Positions 16,459 through 25,307 of a stretch of 64,000 nucleotides of DNA are shown one piece after another. Origin of the DNA: Thermomicrobiales bacterium (GTDB taxonomy: Bacteria; Chloroflexota; Chloroflexia; Thermomicrobiales; CFX8); the NCBI GenBank assembly GCA_037045155.1, contig JBAOIG010000004.1, forward strand, positions 1 through 64,000, in the 5' to 3' direction. The stretch's first letter is position 1. Each line of letters begins with the position of its first letter. The translations under genes were made by a program, and so were the position numbers. The notes beneath the pieces were generated by a model, which saw only the letters and a program-made list of their open reading frames with translations, ran no database searches and was not told the DNA's origin.

Positions 16459-17316
16459 GTGAGACAGCAACAAGCGGCGGGCCCGCCCCCGGCGCCACGA
16501 CGGCATTTTCAGCCACCACGCGCCCGCCAGAGCCGGCCTTCACGACCGTGGTTTCCGGCCGACTGGCGCTCACGAGTGCCGCCGACGATCTTTCGCGCAC
16601 TCGGCGCGACGCTGCTGCTCGCGGTGCCCGCGCTCAACGAACGACTCGGAGATATTGCGCTCGCGTTGACGCTGGTGGCGTTAGCCGCGCTCTTTGCTGT
16701 TGGCGCCTATGCAGTTCACCGCTCGGAAGCGCAAGTGAGTTGGCCGATCACGGCGATCGACACGATTTCGATGCTGACCGTCGTCCCAACGGCGCTCGTC
16801 GCGGCGAGTCTTGTGATCGCAGATCCGCGTATCGGCGGGGGCTGGGGGCCGGCCCTCGCTGCGGCAACCGCCACCATCTGCGCAATGGTCGTTGCGCTCC
16901 TGTTTGCGGCGCTGCTAACTTCGATGGCCGAAGCGCCTGCCGTGTCGGCTGCGCTCGCGTTCCTGCCAGGTCCACTCGCTGTGACCGCGGTTGTACTGGG
17001 GGCCGGGCGATTCGGAGCGCAGCAGGCCTCAATCGGACTGTCGCTGGCGCTCATGATCTCCGCGCTGGCAACCCTGTCGGATGGCATGCTCGACGATGCG
17101 TTGAGACCACTGAATCCGATTGCATGGTTCGTCGTGTTTGTCGGGGGGATTGCGGTGATTGCGCGTGGGGCGGGATCGACTACAGTGATGGCGTCCGCGA
17201 ACATGATCGCACTCTTGACGACGATAGTCGCGGGAGGCTTGCTCGTAGCGACACCGGCGCTGACGATGCGAATCGATCGCCAGCGCCGTAAACGGATTCG
17301 TCCGGACGCGGGTTAG
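16459..17316 (+). CDS. multi-pass membrane protein of unknown function
   Basis: 285 aa. A basic, Pro/Gln/Arg-rich N-terminus (about 1-40, cytoplasmic) is followed by about eight hydrophobic segments and a short basic tail (RQRRKRIRPD). I recognise no family motif. Starts with GTG 16459; the ATG eight bases upstream runs into a stop. Its TAG stop overlaps the gyrA TAA stop on the opposite strand (bases 17313-17316), so the two genes converge with no spacer. Confidence 0.6.
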   Translation: MRQQQAAGPPPAPRRHFQPPRARQSRPSRPWFPADWRSRVPPTIFRALGATLLLAVPALNERLGDIALALTLVALAALFAVGAYAVHRSEAQVSWPITAIDTISMLTVVPTALVAASLVIADPRIGGGWGPALAAATATICAMVVALLFAALLTSMAEAPAVSAALAFLPGPLAVTAVVLGAGRFGAQQASIGLSLALMISALATLSDGMLDDALRPLNPIAWFVVFVGGIAVIARGAGSTTVMASANMIALLTTIVAGGLLVATPALTMRIDRQRRKRIRPDAG

Positions 17317-19874
17317 CGACTTGCCTTGGGCGTCTTTGGCGTTCGGCCGTTCGACTTCGGAGCGCGCTCCTCTTTGTCGATCTCGGCCAGCGTGTCGACG
17401 AGCGCGTCGGCCTCCTCGCTTTGCTCGGAGAGCACCGTCATCGAAACCACTCGATCACCGTTGCCAAGTCGCATGACGGCTACGCCCTGAGTTTGCCGGC
17501 CGTAGCGTGAGATCTGCTCGACCCGCGTTCGGATCACGATGCCGTCGTTCGACATCAGCATCACTTCCTGGTCAGGGGTAACGAGCTCGGCGCTGGCGAG
17601 CTTGCCGTTGCGGGTCGTTAACCTCATTGCAGTGACGCCCTGGCCGCCCCGATGCTGCACGTTGAACTCCGACACGGCTGTTCGCTTGCCGAAGCCATTC
17701 TCCGAGACGAGCAGCAGGTCATTCCCGGCGGCGATGTCGTCGATGACGATCGCTGCCATCACGCGATCGGAGACCCCCAGGCGAATGCCGATGACGCCGG
17801 CCGCCGGCCGACCCATCGCGCGCGCATCCCCCTCGTCGAATCGAATTGCCTTGGCCTGTTCGGTGACAAGGATGATGTCGTCGTTGCCGCTGGTCATGCG
17901 CACCCACGCCAACTCGTCGTCATCGTCGAGCGTGATCGCGATCAGACCCGTCGATCGGACGGCTGAAAATTGATCGAGCGCCGTGCGCTTGATGCGACCG
18001 TTGCGAGTGCAGAAGAAGAGATACTCTGCCTCTTTGAAATCGCGAACTGGAAGTAGCGTTGTGATCGACTCGTTCGGCTGCAGGCTGAGAAGATTGACAA
18101 CCGCCATCCCCTTGGCCATTCGCCCGACATCTGGCAGATCATAGACCTTGAGCTGGAAAACACGGCCACGGTTGGTGAAGAACAGTAGTGAATCGTGGGT
18201 GTTGGCGGCAACAAGGTGCTGGACACCGTCGGCCTCGCGCATTGTCACCCCAGTGACGCCGCGACCGCCGCGCCGCTGGGTGCGATAGACGCCGTCGGGG
18301 ATGCGCTTGACGTAACCTCGATTGGTCATCGTGACCAGCACATTCAGCTCCGGGATGAGGTCTTCGTCACTGATCTCACCGTCGGCATCGACGATCCGTG
18401 TCCGACGCGCGTCACCGTAGGTTTCCTTCAGGTATGCCACGTCGTCCTTGATCAACTGGAGGATCTTGTGCGGGCTGGCAAGCAGGTCCTCCAGCCGGGC
18501 AATCTCCTTCAGCAATTCACGGTACTCGTCCTCGATCTTCTTGCGCTCCAGCGCCGCGAGCCGGCGGAGCTGCATATCGAGGATCGCGGTTGCCTGGACC
18601 TCGCTGAGGCTGAACCCCTTCATGAGGTTGTTCCGGGCGCTCTCGCTGGTTCGTGACTCGCGAATGGTCTTGATGATCGCATCGAGGTTATCGAGCGCGA
18701 TCTTGAGCCCCTCGAGGATATGGGCGCGACGTCTGGCTCGCTCCAGCTCGAACTGGGTCCTGCGAGTGAGGATTTCCTGCCGGTGGATGATGTGCAGCTC
18801 GAGGATGCGTCGCAGACCGAGGACTCGTGGCTGCACACCGTCGACCAACGCCAGCATGTTGACGCCAAACGACGACTGGAGGGCAGTGAACTTGTAGAGG
18901 TTGTTGAGCACCTTCTTTGGCTGCGCGTCCCGCTTCAGCTCGATCATGATGCGCATGCCGTCCCGGTCGGATTCATCACGCAGGTCGTGAATGCCATCCA
19001 GCCGGCCGACCTTCACGAGCTCGGCAATCTTCTCGATCAACGCCGCCTTGTTGACCTGGTACGGCAACTCAGTCACGATGATGGCGTACCGGCCCCGATT
19101 CGTCTCCTCGATGAAGGCGTTGGCTCGGATAACCACCCGTCCTCGTCCGGTTGCGAACGCGGCCTTGATGCCCTCGCGGCCGAGGATCGTCGCGCCAGTC
19201 GGGAAATCCGGCCCGTGGACGAAATTCATCAGATCTTCGATAGTTGCTTCCGGGTTGTCAACCAGGTGAACAATGGCGTCGCAGATCTCGCTCAGGTTGT
19301 GCGGCGGGATATTCGTGGCCATCCCGACAGCGATGCCGGCCGCGCCGTTGATCAGCAAGTTGGGGAGCTTCGCCGGCAGCACGACTGGCTGGGTTGTCGT
19401 GCCATCGTAGTTTGGTTGGAAATCGACCGTGTTCTTGTCAATGTCAGCGAGCAGCTCCTCGGCGATCGCGCTGAGCTTCGCCTCGGTGTAGCGCATCGCC
19501 GCCGCGCCATCCCCATCGACAGAGCCGAAGTTGCCCTGGCCATCGACTAGCGGGTAGCGGAGCGAGAACTCCTGTACCATGCGGACGAGCGCGTCGTAGA
19601 CGGCTGTGTCACTGTGCGGGTGATAGCTCTTGAGAACTTCGCCGACGATGCCTGCGCTCTTCCGGAACCGAGTGTTGGCCCGGAGGCCCATCTCCGACAT
19701 GCCGTACAGAATCCGTCGCTGGACCGGCTTCATCCCATCGCGGACATCCGGCAGGGCGCGCTGCACGATGACACTCATCGCATAGTCGAGGTAGGAGCGC
19801 CTCATTTCGGTGTCGATGCTGATTGGTCGAATGTTCCCGATTTCCACGAGGAGGGTCTCCCAGCCGACGTGCAC
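17313..19874 (-). CDS. gyrA: DNA gyrase subunit A
   Basis: Breakage-reunion subunit of DNA gyrase. 853 aa: N-terminal winged-helix/tower domain with catalytic Tyr129 (RYTEAKL), coiled-coil gate, and a C-terminal beta-pinwheel. The GyrA box QRRGGRGVTG separates it from ParC. The quinolone region reads HPHSDTAVYD (85-94): relative to E. coli, Gly81 is Ser and Ser83 is Thr while Asp87 is kept. ATG 19874 has TTGGAG eight bases upstream; GTG 19847, beginning VEIGNIRPIS, is the alternative. An extended -10 TGA-TATGAT (19906-19898, minus) fits the ATG. gyrB is not in the window. Confidence 0.95.
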   Translation of the reverse strand: MHVGWETLLVEIGNIRPISIDTEMRRSYLDYAMSVIVQRALPDVRDGMKPVQRRILYGMSEMGLRANTRFRKSAGIVGEVLKSYHPHSDTAVYDALVRMVQEFSLRYPLVDGQGNFGSVDGDGAAAMRYTEAKLSAIAEELLADIDKNTVDFQPNYDGTTTQPVVLPAKLPNLLINGAAGIAVGMATNIPPHNLSEICDAIVHLVDNPEATIEDLMNFVHGPDFPTGATILGREGIKAAFATGRGRVVIRANAFIEETNRGRYAIIVTELPYQVNKAALIEKIAELVKVGRLDGIHDLRDESDRDGMRIMIELKRDAQPKKVLNNLYKFTALQSSFGVNMLALVDGVQPRVLGLRRILELHIIHRQEILTRRTQFELERARRRAHILEGLKIALDNLDAIIKTIRESRTSESARNNLMKGFSLSEVQATAILDMQLRRLAALERKKIEDEYRELLKEIARLEDLLASPHKILQLIKDDVAYLKETYGDARRTRIVDADGEISDEDLIPELNVLVTMTNRGYVKRIPDGVYRTQRRGGRGVTGVTMREADGVQHLVAANTHDSLLFFTNRGRVFQLKVYDLPDVGRMAKGMAVVNLLSLQPNESITTLLPVRDFKEAEYLFFCTRNGRIKRTALDQFSAVRSTGLIAITLDDDDELAWVRMTSGNDDIILVTEQAKAIRFDEGDARAMGRPAAGVIGIRLGVSDRVMAAIVIDDIAAGNDLLLVSENGFGKRTAVSEFNVQHRGGQGVTAMRLTTRNGKLASAELVTPDQEVMLMSNDGIVIRTRVEQISRYGRQTQGVAVMRLGNGDRVVSMTVLSEQSEEADALVDTLAEIDKEERAPKSNGRTPKTPKASR

Positions 19875-19897
19875 GTACGCGCTCCAATAACCTTAGA

Positions 19898-19906
19898 ATC
19901 ATATCA
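19898..19906 (-). promoter_or_regulatory. extended -10 promoter of gyrA
   Basis: Minus strand TGA-TATGAT (19906-19898). Start predicted near 19891, leaving a 16-base leader that contains TTGGAG before ATG 19874. No good -35. Confidence 0.45.
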
Positions 19907-19941
19907 GTTTTGGCGTCTGGACGCAGAAACGGGTAACCTCA

Positions 19942-21513
19942 ATGGCCGCGAGTCAACTTATCTTTCGGCGCGATGGGTTGATCCATATCACCAGTGGCGC
20001 CGGCCGCGACCGGCTGGTGGACGTCGCCCGGCGCTCCTCCGTCTTGCGGTCCGTTGTCGCCGATGACTATGTATTCGAGCTCTCGAATATGGCGTTGTGG
20101 AGTGCTGCTGCGCGTGGCTTCACGGGTGTGGACGTTCTTCGCGACCTCGCCGCTGCCGCGGCCGGGCCAATCCCTCAGCCGGTCGCCGCTCGCGTTACCG
20201 AGGTCATGGCTCGCTGGGGTCGCCTGCGGCTTGAACAATGTGACGGATCCGCTGTCATAACGGCTTCAGACGCGGGTCTGTTACGTCGCCTCGGTCTATC
20301 ACCACAGCAACGCGACTCGCGCTGGGTCGCTCCGGTAGATGAGTCCGAGATCGGGGAGCTGAAGATCGCCGCGATGACCGCGGGCTGGCCCGTGGCGGAT
20401 GGCCGAGCTATCCATGCGCGAGCAGACCCCTACCGCGTAACAGCGACGCTGAGACCGTATCAGCGGGAGGCGGTCAGCGCGTTCCTGGTTGGCGGTTCAG
20501 GGCTCGTGCTGCTGCCATGTGGCGCGGGGAAGACGATTGTTGGTGTGGCGGCGGCCGCCGCAATCGGCGGATCCACGCTCGTTCTGTCGCCATCGCGAAC
20601 CGTGTCCGAGCAGTGGCTGTCGGCGTTTGTCGGATTATCGAACCTGTCACCGGAGCGCGTTAGCGCCCATGCGCGTTCGATCGGCGCCGAGCGAGTGATG
20701 ATCGTCACCTACCACGCGGCCACCACCGGCCGCGTCCGAGACGGGCTGCGCGAGCGACACTGGGATCTCGTCATCTACGATGAAGTCCAGTCACTGCCGG
20801 CCGATGTCTTCCGGCTTGCGGCAGCATTCCAATCGTCGCGTCGATTAGGCCTGACGGCGACACTGGTTCGTGAGGATGGGCGGGAAGACGAGATTAGCGC
20901 GCTCGTTGGCCCCGCGCTCTACGATGTGTCGTGGCTTGAGCTTGAGCGGCAAGGCTGGATCGCGCCGGCCCGCTGTGTCGAGGTGCGGATCCCGGAGGCC
21001 CCGACTGCTCGCGAGCGTCTGCGGTATCGCCTGGCGGTATTGAAACGGCTTCTGGCGATCCATCGCGACGACCCGGTGATCGTTGCGGGAACTCACGTTG
21101 CCGGGCTCCGCCGCGCAGGAGAGGTGCTTGGATTCCCTGTGCTGACCGGCCAGTCGGATCGTGGGGAACGCGAGGCGGTGCTCGCCCGGTTTCGAGAGGG
21201 AGACATCCCGGTTCTCGGCATCTCTCGAATCGGGACGGTTGGCATCGACCTGCCGAATGCGTCGGTGTTGATCCAGATCTCCGGGACATTCGGTTCACGT
21301 CAGGAGGAGGCACAGCGACTCGGACGCGTCCTCCGGCCGGCGCCGGGGAAGTCCGCTTGCTTCTACACGCTCGTCGCATGCGGGACGTCCGAGGAAGGTT
21401 ATGCGGTTCGGCGGCAGCGCTTTCTGGTCAGCCAGGGCTATCAATACGAGCTGTTGGATGCTGCGTCGGTGCCCCGGTCGGATGTGGCCTCAGGCGACCT
21501 CGCCCGAAAGTAG
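19942..21513 (+). CDS. XPB/Rad25-like superfamily 2 DNA helicase
   Basis: 523-aa helicase resembling bacterial XPB (mycobacterial type, about 550 aa). A N-terminal XPB-specific domain (about 1-150) precedes RecA-like domain 1 with Walker A GAGKT (194-198), motif II DEVQ (280-283, where XPB usually has DEVH), GLTAT (303-307) and the XPB-specific RED motif (310-312). Domain 2 ends with motif VI QRLGRVLRP. 3'-5' unwinding in DNA repair is known for bacterial XPB; the nuclease partner Bax1 is not encoded here. The 3' end overlaps the next, convergent gene by 24 bases. Confidence 0.88.
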   Translation: MAASQLIFRRDGLIHITSGAGRDRLVDVARRSSVLRSVVADDYVFELSNMALWSAAARGFTGVDVLRDLAAAAAGPIPQPVAARVTEVMARWGRLRLEQCDGSAVITASDAGLLRRLGLSPQQRDSRWVAPVDESEIGELKIAAMTAGWPVADGRAIHARADPYRVTATLRPYQREAVSAFLVGGSGLVLLPCGAGKTIVGVAAAAAIGGSTLVLSPSRTVSEQWLSAFVGLSNLSPERVSAHARSIGAERVMIVTYHAATTGRVRDGLRERHWDLVIYDEVQSLPADVFRLAAAFQSSRRLGLTATLVREDGREDEISALVGPALYDVSWLELERQGWIAPARCVEVRIPEAPTARERLRYRLAVLKRLLAIHRDDPVIVAGTHVAGLRRAGEVLGFPVLTGQSDRGEREAVLARFREGDIPVLGISRIGTVGIDLPNASVLIQISGTFGSRQEEAQRLGRVLRPAPGKSACFYTLVACGTSEEGYAVRRQRFLVSQGYQYELLDAASVPRSDVASGDLARK

Positions 21514-22080
21514 CTTCTCCACTGGCGCCTGCCATAGCGCATGAGGTGGGATCCACTGGTCGACGTGTTGCTGGATCAATCGTTCCAGCGCCCGGATTGC
21601 TGCCCGCTGCTGGTTCGGCCATTGAAACGGGCCGGCAATGACGAGGTGCGCGTCGGTGCGGCCCGGTCGAGCAACCAGGCCGGCGACGCCAATCGTCGCG
21701 CCGGCGACGGGGGGCAGTGAAATCGCTGCATCCGCACGGAAGAATGACGTGGTGGTCATTGAGGCCGACGGCTCGTCGATCAGGAGGATTTCAGCGTTCT
21801 GCGCGTAGGCGCCCTGCAGCGCGTCCGGTAGGTCGCGGTGGAGCCCAATCGTTGCAGTGAGCCAGATGTCGATCGCGGTGTCGATCGCGCCCTCGACGGT
21901 AGCAATCGGCAGCGTCGGGCTCTGGTTCAACCACGCAGCGTGTGACCGGCAGCCCGCGGCGAGCGCACGAACGGCTGCGGAGTCCGAACGCTCATGCAGG
22001 ACATAGGACAGGTTGAGCAGGAGTGAATCATCGACGGAGGCGTTGAACCAGCGACGCGCCACCTTACGCAGCGTCGACAT
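21490..22080 (-). CDS. short LpxL/PatA-like acyltransferase homologue, probably degenerate
   Basis: 196 aa, no confident family. The N-terminus (LLLNLSYVLHE...VRALAAGCRSHAAWL) and C-terminus (SFF, then GATIGVAGLVARPGR, and ALERLIQQHVDQWIPPHALW) resemble the ends of LpxL/HtrB/PatA lysophospholipid acyltransferases, including the final W of the DQW...W pattern. The middle is about 80-100 residues shorter. The usual GHxGNWE catalytic block is missing; only LHRDLPD could mimic HX4D. It follows ino1 by 25 bases on the same strand, which recalls PatA in phosphatidylinositol mannoside synthesis. Could be a non-catalytic remnant or a different fold. Confidence 0.45.
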   Translation of the reverse strand: MSTLRKVARRWFNASVDDSLLLNLSYVLHERSDSAAVRALAAGCRSHAAWLNQSPTLPIATVEGAIDTAIDIWLTATIGLHRDLPDALQGAYAQNAEILLIDEPSASMTTTSFFRADAAISLPPVAGATIGVAGLVARPGRTDAHLVIAGPFQWPNQQRAAIRALERLIQQHVDQWIPPHALWQAPVEKLLSGEVA

Positions 22081-22105
22081 TGTGCTCCAACGCCTCCGTG
22101 ATTCC

Positions 22106-23239
22106 TCAGGATTCCGTATCTGTCTCGCTCACGGAGGTCGCACGGCGTGCGCCAGCCCCGATGGCGGTTTGCGCGATGAATTCCTCGACCTTCTGGTGGG
22201 CAATATCATCGTGGTACTGGACAGGCGGCGACTTCATGAAGTACGACGATGGCGCCAGCAGTGAGCCTGAGATGTTGTTATCGAGCGCCAACTTCGCGCA
22301 GCGCACCGCGTCGATGACGACGCCGGCCGAGTTTGGCGAATCCCAGACTTCCAGCTTCAGCTCAAGATTCAGTGGCACATCGCCGAACGTTGTGCCTTCC
22401 ATCCGGATGTGGCACCACTTGCGATCCTCGAGCCATGGCACATAGTCGCTCGGGCCGACGTGGACATTCTCGGCCGGCAGCTCGTAATCCATCTGTGATG
22501 TGACGGCGTTCGTCTTCGAGATCTTCTTTGACTCCAGCCGTTCACGCTCGAGCATGTTCATGAAGTCGGTATTGCCGCCGAAGTTGAGCTGGTAGGTTCG
22601 ATCGATGCGCACGCCTCGGTCGGCAAACAACCGGGTGAGGACACGGTGGGTGATCGTCGCGCCAACCTGGGACTTGATGTCGTCGCCGATGATCGGCAGT
22701 CCACGCTCCTCAAAGCGCTTTTGCCAGTACTCTTCTCGCGCAATGAATACCGGGATGCAGTTGATGAACGCGCAACCGGCGTCCAGTGACTGCTCGACAT
22801 ACCACTTCGTCGCCATCTCGGAGCCAACAGGCAGGTAGTTGATGACGACGTCGGTCTCGGTCTCCTTGAGGATGCGAACGATGTCTGCCGTCGGGCCGGG
22901 CGCTTTGGTAATGATCTGCGAGAGATACTTGCCCAGGCCATCGTGAGTCATCCCACGGTGAACAGTGACACCCAGGTGAGGCACATCCGCGAACTTGTAG
23001 GTGTTGTTCGGTCCTGAGAAGATCGCCTCGCTCAGGTCCTTGCCGACCTTGGTCGCGTCGACATCGAACGCAGCAGAGAACTCGATATCGCGGATGTGAT
23101 ATCCCCCGAGTTCGACATGCATCAGCCCTGGCACGAACTCATTCGGGTTCGCATTCTCATAGTACTGAACGCCCTGCACCAGCGACGAGGCGCAGTTGCC
23201 GACGCCGATGATCGCTACCCGGATCTTCCTGTCTGCCAC
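22106..23239 (-). CDS. ino1: myo-inositol-1-phosphate synthase
   Basis: Converts glucose 6-phosphate to inositol 1-phosphate with NAD. 377 aa with the Rossmann start KIRVAIIGVGNCASSLVQG, NYLPVGSEMATKWY, INCIPVFIAR, GDDIKSQVGATITHR, LNFGGNTDFMNM and GDVPLNLELKLEVWDSPNSAG, all typical of the actinobacterial/archaeal short form. The start is GTG 23239 with AAGGAAGAG upstream; the longer reading has no ribosome site. The product can become free inositol, phosphatidylinositol or compatible solutes. No CDP-alcohol phosphatidyltransferase lies beside it. Confidence 0.95.
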   Translation of the reverse strand: MADRKIRVAIIGVGNCASSLVQGVQYYENANPNEFVPGLMHVELGGYHIRDIEFSAAFDVDATKVGKDLSEAIFSGPNNTYKFADVPHLGVTVHRGMTHDGLGKYLSQIITKAPGPTADIVRILKETETDVVINYLPVGSEMATKWYVEQSLDAGCAFINCIPVFIAREEYWQKRFEERGLPIIGDDIKSQVGATITHRVLTRLFADRGVRIDRTYQLNFGGNTDFMNMLERERLESKKISKTNAVTSQMDYELPAENVHVGPSDYVPWLEDRKWCHIRMEGTTFGDVPLNLELKLEVWDSPNSAGVVIDAVRCAKLALDNNISGSLLAPSSYFMKSPPVQYHDDIAHQKVEEFIAQTAIGAGARRATSVSETDTES

Positions 23240-23367
23240 GTTTTGCTCTTCCTTTGCTCGCGTTGTTGTGTAGGTCAGCGCGTGGTCATCACGGCGCGAC
23301 GCCAATTCGGCCTGGCCGCGATGCGGCCGGGCAAACCAACAGATTCTAGGCCGAACACGCGGCCACG

Positions 23368-23404
23368 GTCAAACGGGTTGCACATGAGTGGCGACCCGTT
23401 TGAC
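23368..23404 (-). terminator. hairpin after the SPFH gene
   Basis: GTCAAACGGGT (23368-23378) and ACCCGTTTGAC (23394-23404) form a perfect 11-bp stem with a 15-base loop, 23 bases past the stop of the SPFH gene. No T run follows on the minus strand. It probably marks the 3' end of the long fabZ-to-SPFH transcript, as terminator or mRNA stabiliser. Confidence 0.45.
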
Positions 23405-23426
23405 TAATCACGATTTCTGGTTGTGG

Positions 23427-24488
23427 TTACGTCGTGCCCAGCGCGGTCCCGCAGTTCTGGCAGAACTTCGAGCCCGTGGGGTTTTCGGTCGCGCACTTCG
23501 GGCAGGCGGCTGTTGCCGAAACGTTATGGCCGCAGCTTGGGCAGAATTTCGCGCCAGCGGGGACGGGATTGCCGCAATTCGGACAGAAGCGTTGCCCGCC
23601 CGCCTGCGCTTGCTGGGCAGGTTGCTGCCCTCCGGCCATCGACTGACGAAGCGCATCAGCCATAGCCGCTCCGATCCCGATCCCGGCGCCAAGGCCGGCT
23701 CCCTCCGCGAGGTTGCTCCCCTGTCCTCCCTCGCCTCCCTGACCGAGACCACCGATCGCCTGCGCGGCCTGGTACTGGGTGTAGGTCTGCATGTTGCCGA
23801 TCGCGCCCATTGCGCTGCGCTGATCGATTGCGGTCTGTACCTCATCGGGTGGCGTGATCGCGCCGATCTGAAACGAGCGTATCTCAAGCCCGATCCTCTC
23901 GAAGTTATCCGTCAGGCTGTGGAGTGCGGCAGTCGCGAGATCGACTGTCTTCGCCTGAACATCGAGCAGGGTCGTCAGCGTCTCGCCCATCATGTCGTTG
24001 AACTCGTTGATGATGATCGTGCGCAGGTAGTTCTCGATGTCGCTCGTCGAATACGTCGACTGCGTGCCGACGATCTGATTCACGAAGACCTGCGGATCCT
24101 TGACCTGCATTGAGTAGGTGCCGAACGCGCGGATGCGGATCATCCCGAACTCACTGTCGCGGAACACGACTGGCTGCGTCGTGCCCCACTTCAGGCCGGT
24201 GAACTCCCGCATCATCACGTAATAGACCTCGGCGCGGAACGGGCTCTTTGATCCGAATGGCAGCCCGATGATGCCGGTCAGCAGTGGGATGTTCGCTGTC
24301 GTGAGGGTATGCCGCCCCGGGGGCAGAATATCCAGCGCCTTTCCGTCCCGGACGAACACAGTCTGCTGCGACTCCCGGACGACGCATTGTGAGCCAAGCC
24401 GAAACTCGCCCGATCCGTATTCCGGGATACGATGGACGATCTCGTCGGGGCGTGAGTCGATATACTCGATAAGATCCAGGATGGCCAA
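23427..24488 (-). CDS. SPFH/band 7 domain protein with C-terminal double zinc ribbon
   Basis: 353 aa. An SPFH domain of the virion-core-like/YdjI type (about 30-230: GSQCVVRESQQTVFVRDGKALD, FGSKSPF, VFRDSEFGMIRIRAFGTYS), then a Gly-rich linker with a possible membrane-inserting stretch, then two zinc ribbons (CPNCG..CPSCG and CPKC..CQNCG). The start is TTG 24488, with AGGAGG seven bases upstream; the GTG at 24506 lies inside or before that site. In Bacillus the YdjI homologue is encoded with a PspA paralogue (YdjF) and works at the membrane; here pspA is the gene just upstream. Confidence 0.88.
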   Translation of the reverse strand: MAILDLIEYIDSRPDEIVHRIPEYGSGEFRLGSQCVVRESQQTVFVRDGKALDILPPGRHTLTTANIPLLTGIIGLPFGSKSPFRAEVYYVMMREFTGLKWGTTQPVVFRDSEFGMIRIRAFGTYSMQVKDPQVFVNQIVGTQSTYSTSDIENYLRTIIINEFNDMMGETLTTLLDVQAKTVDLATAALHSLTDNFERIGLEIRSFQIGAITPPDEVQTAIDQRSAMGAIGNMQTYTQYQAAQAIGGLGQGGEGGQGSNLAEGAGLGAGIGIGAAMADALRQSMAGGQQPAQQAQAGGQRFCPNCGNPVPAGAKFCPSCGHNVSATAACPKCATENPTGSKFCQNCGTALGTT

Positions 24489-24530
24489 TTGACTTCCTCC
24501 TGCCACCAGCGGACCGGGCGAAACTGCCGG

Positions 24531-25244
24531 CTAGCTCGACGATCCAGACTCGGTTGGCGCTCCTGGATTCAGGCTTTTCGTGTCGTTGCCCGCTTTGCGC
24601 GACTTGAGAGCAGCGAGCTCGCTTTCGATATCGTCGTCCCGGTCGAGCTGTTGGAACTGGTACTCGACATCATCACCCTGGAGCTCTCCCAGCGCGGCGG
24701 TCTTCGACTCTTCCATCCGGATCCGTTTCTCCATCCGGTCGAGCTCGCTCGACGAGTCGAGCCCAGGAAGGGTTGAGAGACTCTCGGTGATCTGGCGCTG
24801 AGCCACGGTTGCGCGGTGACGAGCAACAAGGACGTCGCGCTTCGACACAGCCTCGTCGCGCTTTGCCTGCAACATGGTGAGTTGCGACTTCAGCTTCTCG
24901 ACCATCTCCTGCTGCGAAGTCAGTTGCTGAGCATAGACGGTTGCGATGCTCTCGGCGTCCCGCTTGCGCCGTAGCGCTTCCCGAGCGAGATCATCCTTCG
25001 CGGCGCCGACGGCGAGCTCCGCGCGCCTCTCCCATTCGCGGGCGTCGTGTTGCGATTGTTGAAGGTCGGCTTCGAGCTCCTTCTCCTGCGCGATGGTGTT
25101 CGCGACCTGGCTGCGGGCTTCGACAATGCTGCTGTCCATCTCGCGCAGAAGCTCGTTGAGCATCTTCTCCGGATCCTCCGAGCGGTCGAGCAGGTCGTTG
25201 ATGTTCGCGCGAATAAGGCGGGACATGCGATCGAGGATGGCCAT
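24531..25244 (-). CDS. pspA: PspA/IM30 family envelope-stress protein
   Basis: 237-aa, almost entirely helical coiled-coil protein of the ESCRT-III-like PspA/Vipp1 family. The N-terminal amphipathic helix (MAILDRMSRLIRANINDLL) and SEDPEKML in helix alpha1 are conserved; the long hairpin alpha2-alpha3 covers about 27-150. Such proteins form rods and rings that repair leaky membrane. ATG 25244 has GGAGGAG about 10 bases before it. No PspF/PspB/PspC is visible, so control differs from E. coli. Cotranscribed with DUF4178 and SPFH genes. Confidence 0.92.
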   Translation of the reverse strand: MAILDRMSRLIRANINDLLDRSEDPEKMLNELLREMDSSIVEARSQVANTIAQEKELEADLQQSQHDAREWERRAELAVGAAKDDLAREALRRKRDAESIATVYAQQLTSQQEMVEKLKSQLTMLQAKRDEAVSKRDVLVARHRATVAQRQITESLSTLPGLDSSSELDRMEKRIRMEESKTAALGELQGDDVEYQFQQLDRDDDIESELAALKSRKAGNDTKSLNPGAPTESGSSS

Positions 25245-25267
25245 CTGTGAGATTCTCCTCCACTGAT

Positions 25268-25307
25268 GGGACGTTCGTCCCGGTTTGCCGAGCTATCGGT
25301 GGCTCGG
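25268..25307 (-). promoter_or_regulatory. two small hairpins between the DUF4178 gene and pspA
   Basis: GGGACG-TT-CGTCCC (25268-25281) and CCGAGC (25288-25293)/GCTCGG (25302-25307) flank the DUF4178 stop codon and sit in the pspA leader. They may tune pspA translation or mark an operator; no promoter motif is clear here. Confidence 0.3.

Noticed and set aside
17313..19874. ParC instead of GyrA
   Set aside because: The C-terminal domain contains the GyrA box QRRGGRG, which ParC lacks or has in degraded form.
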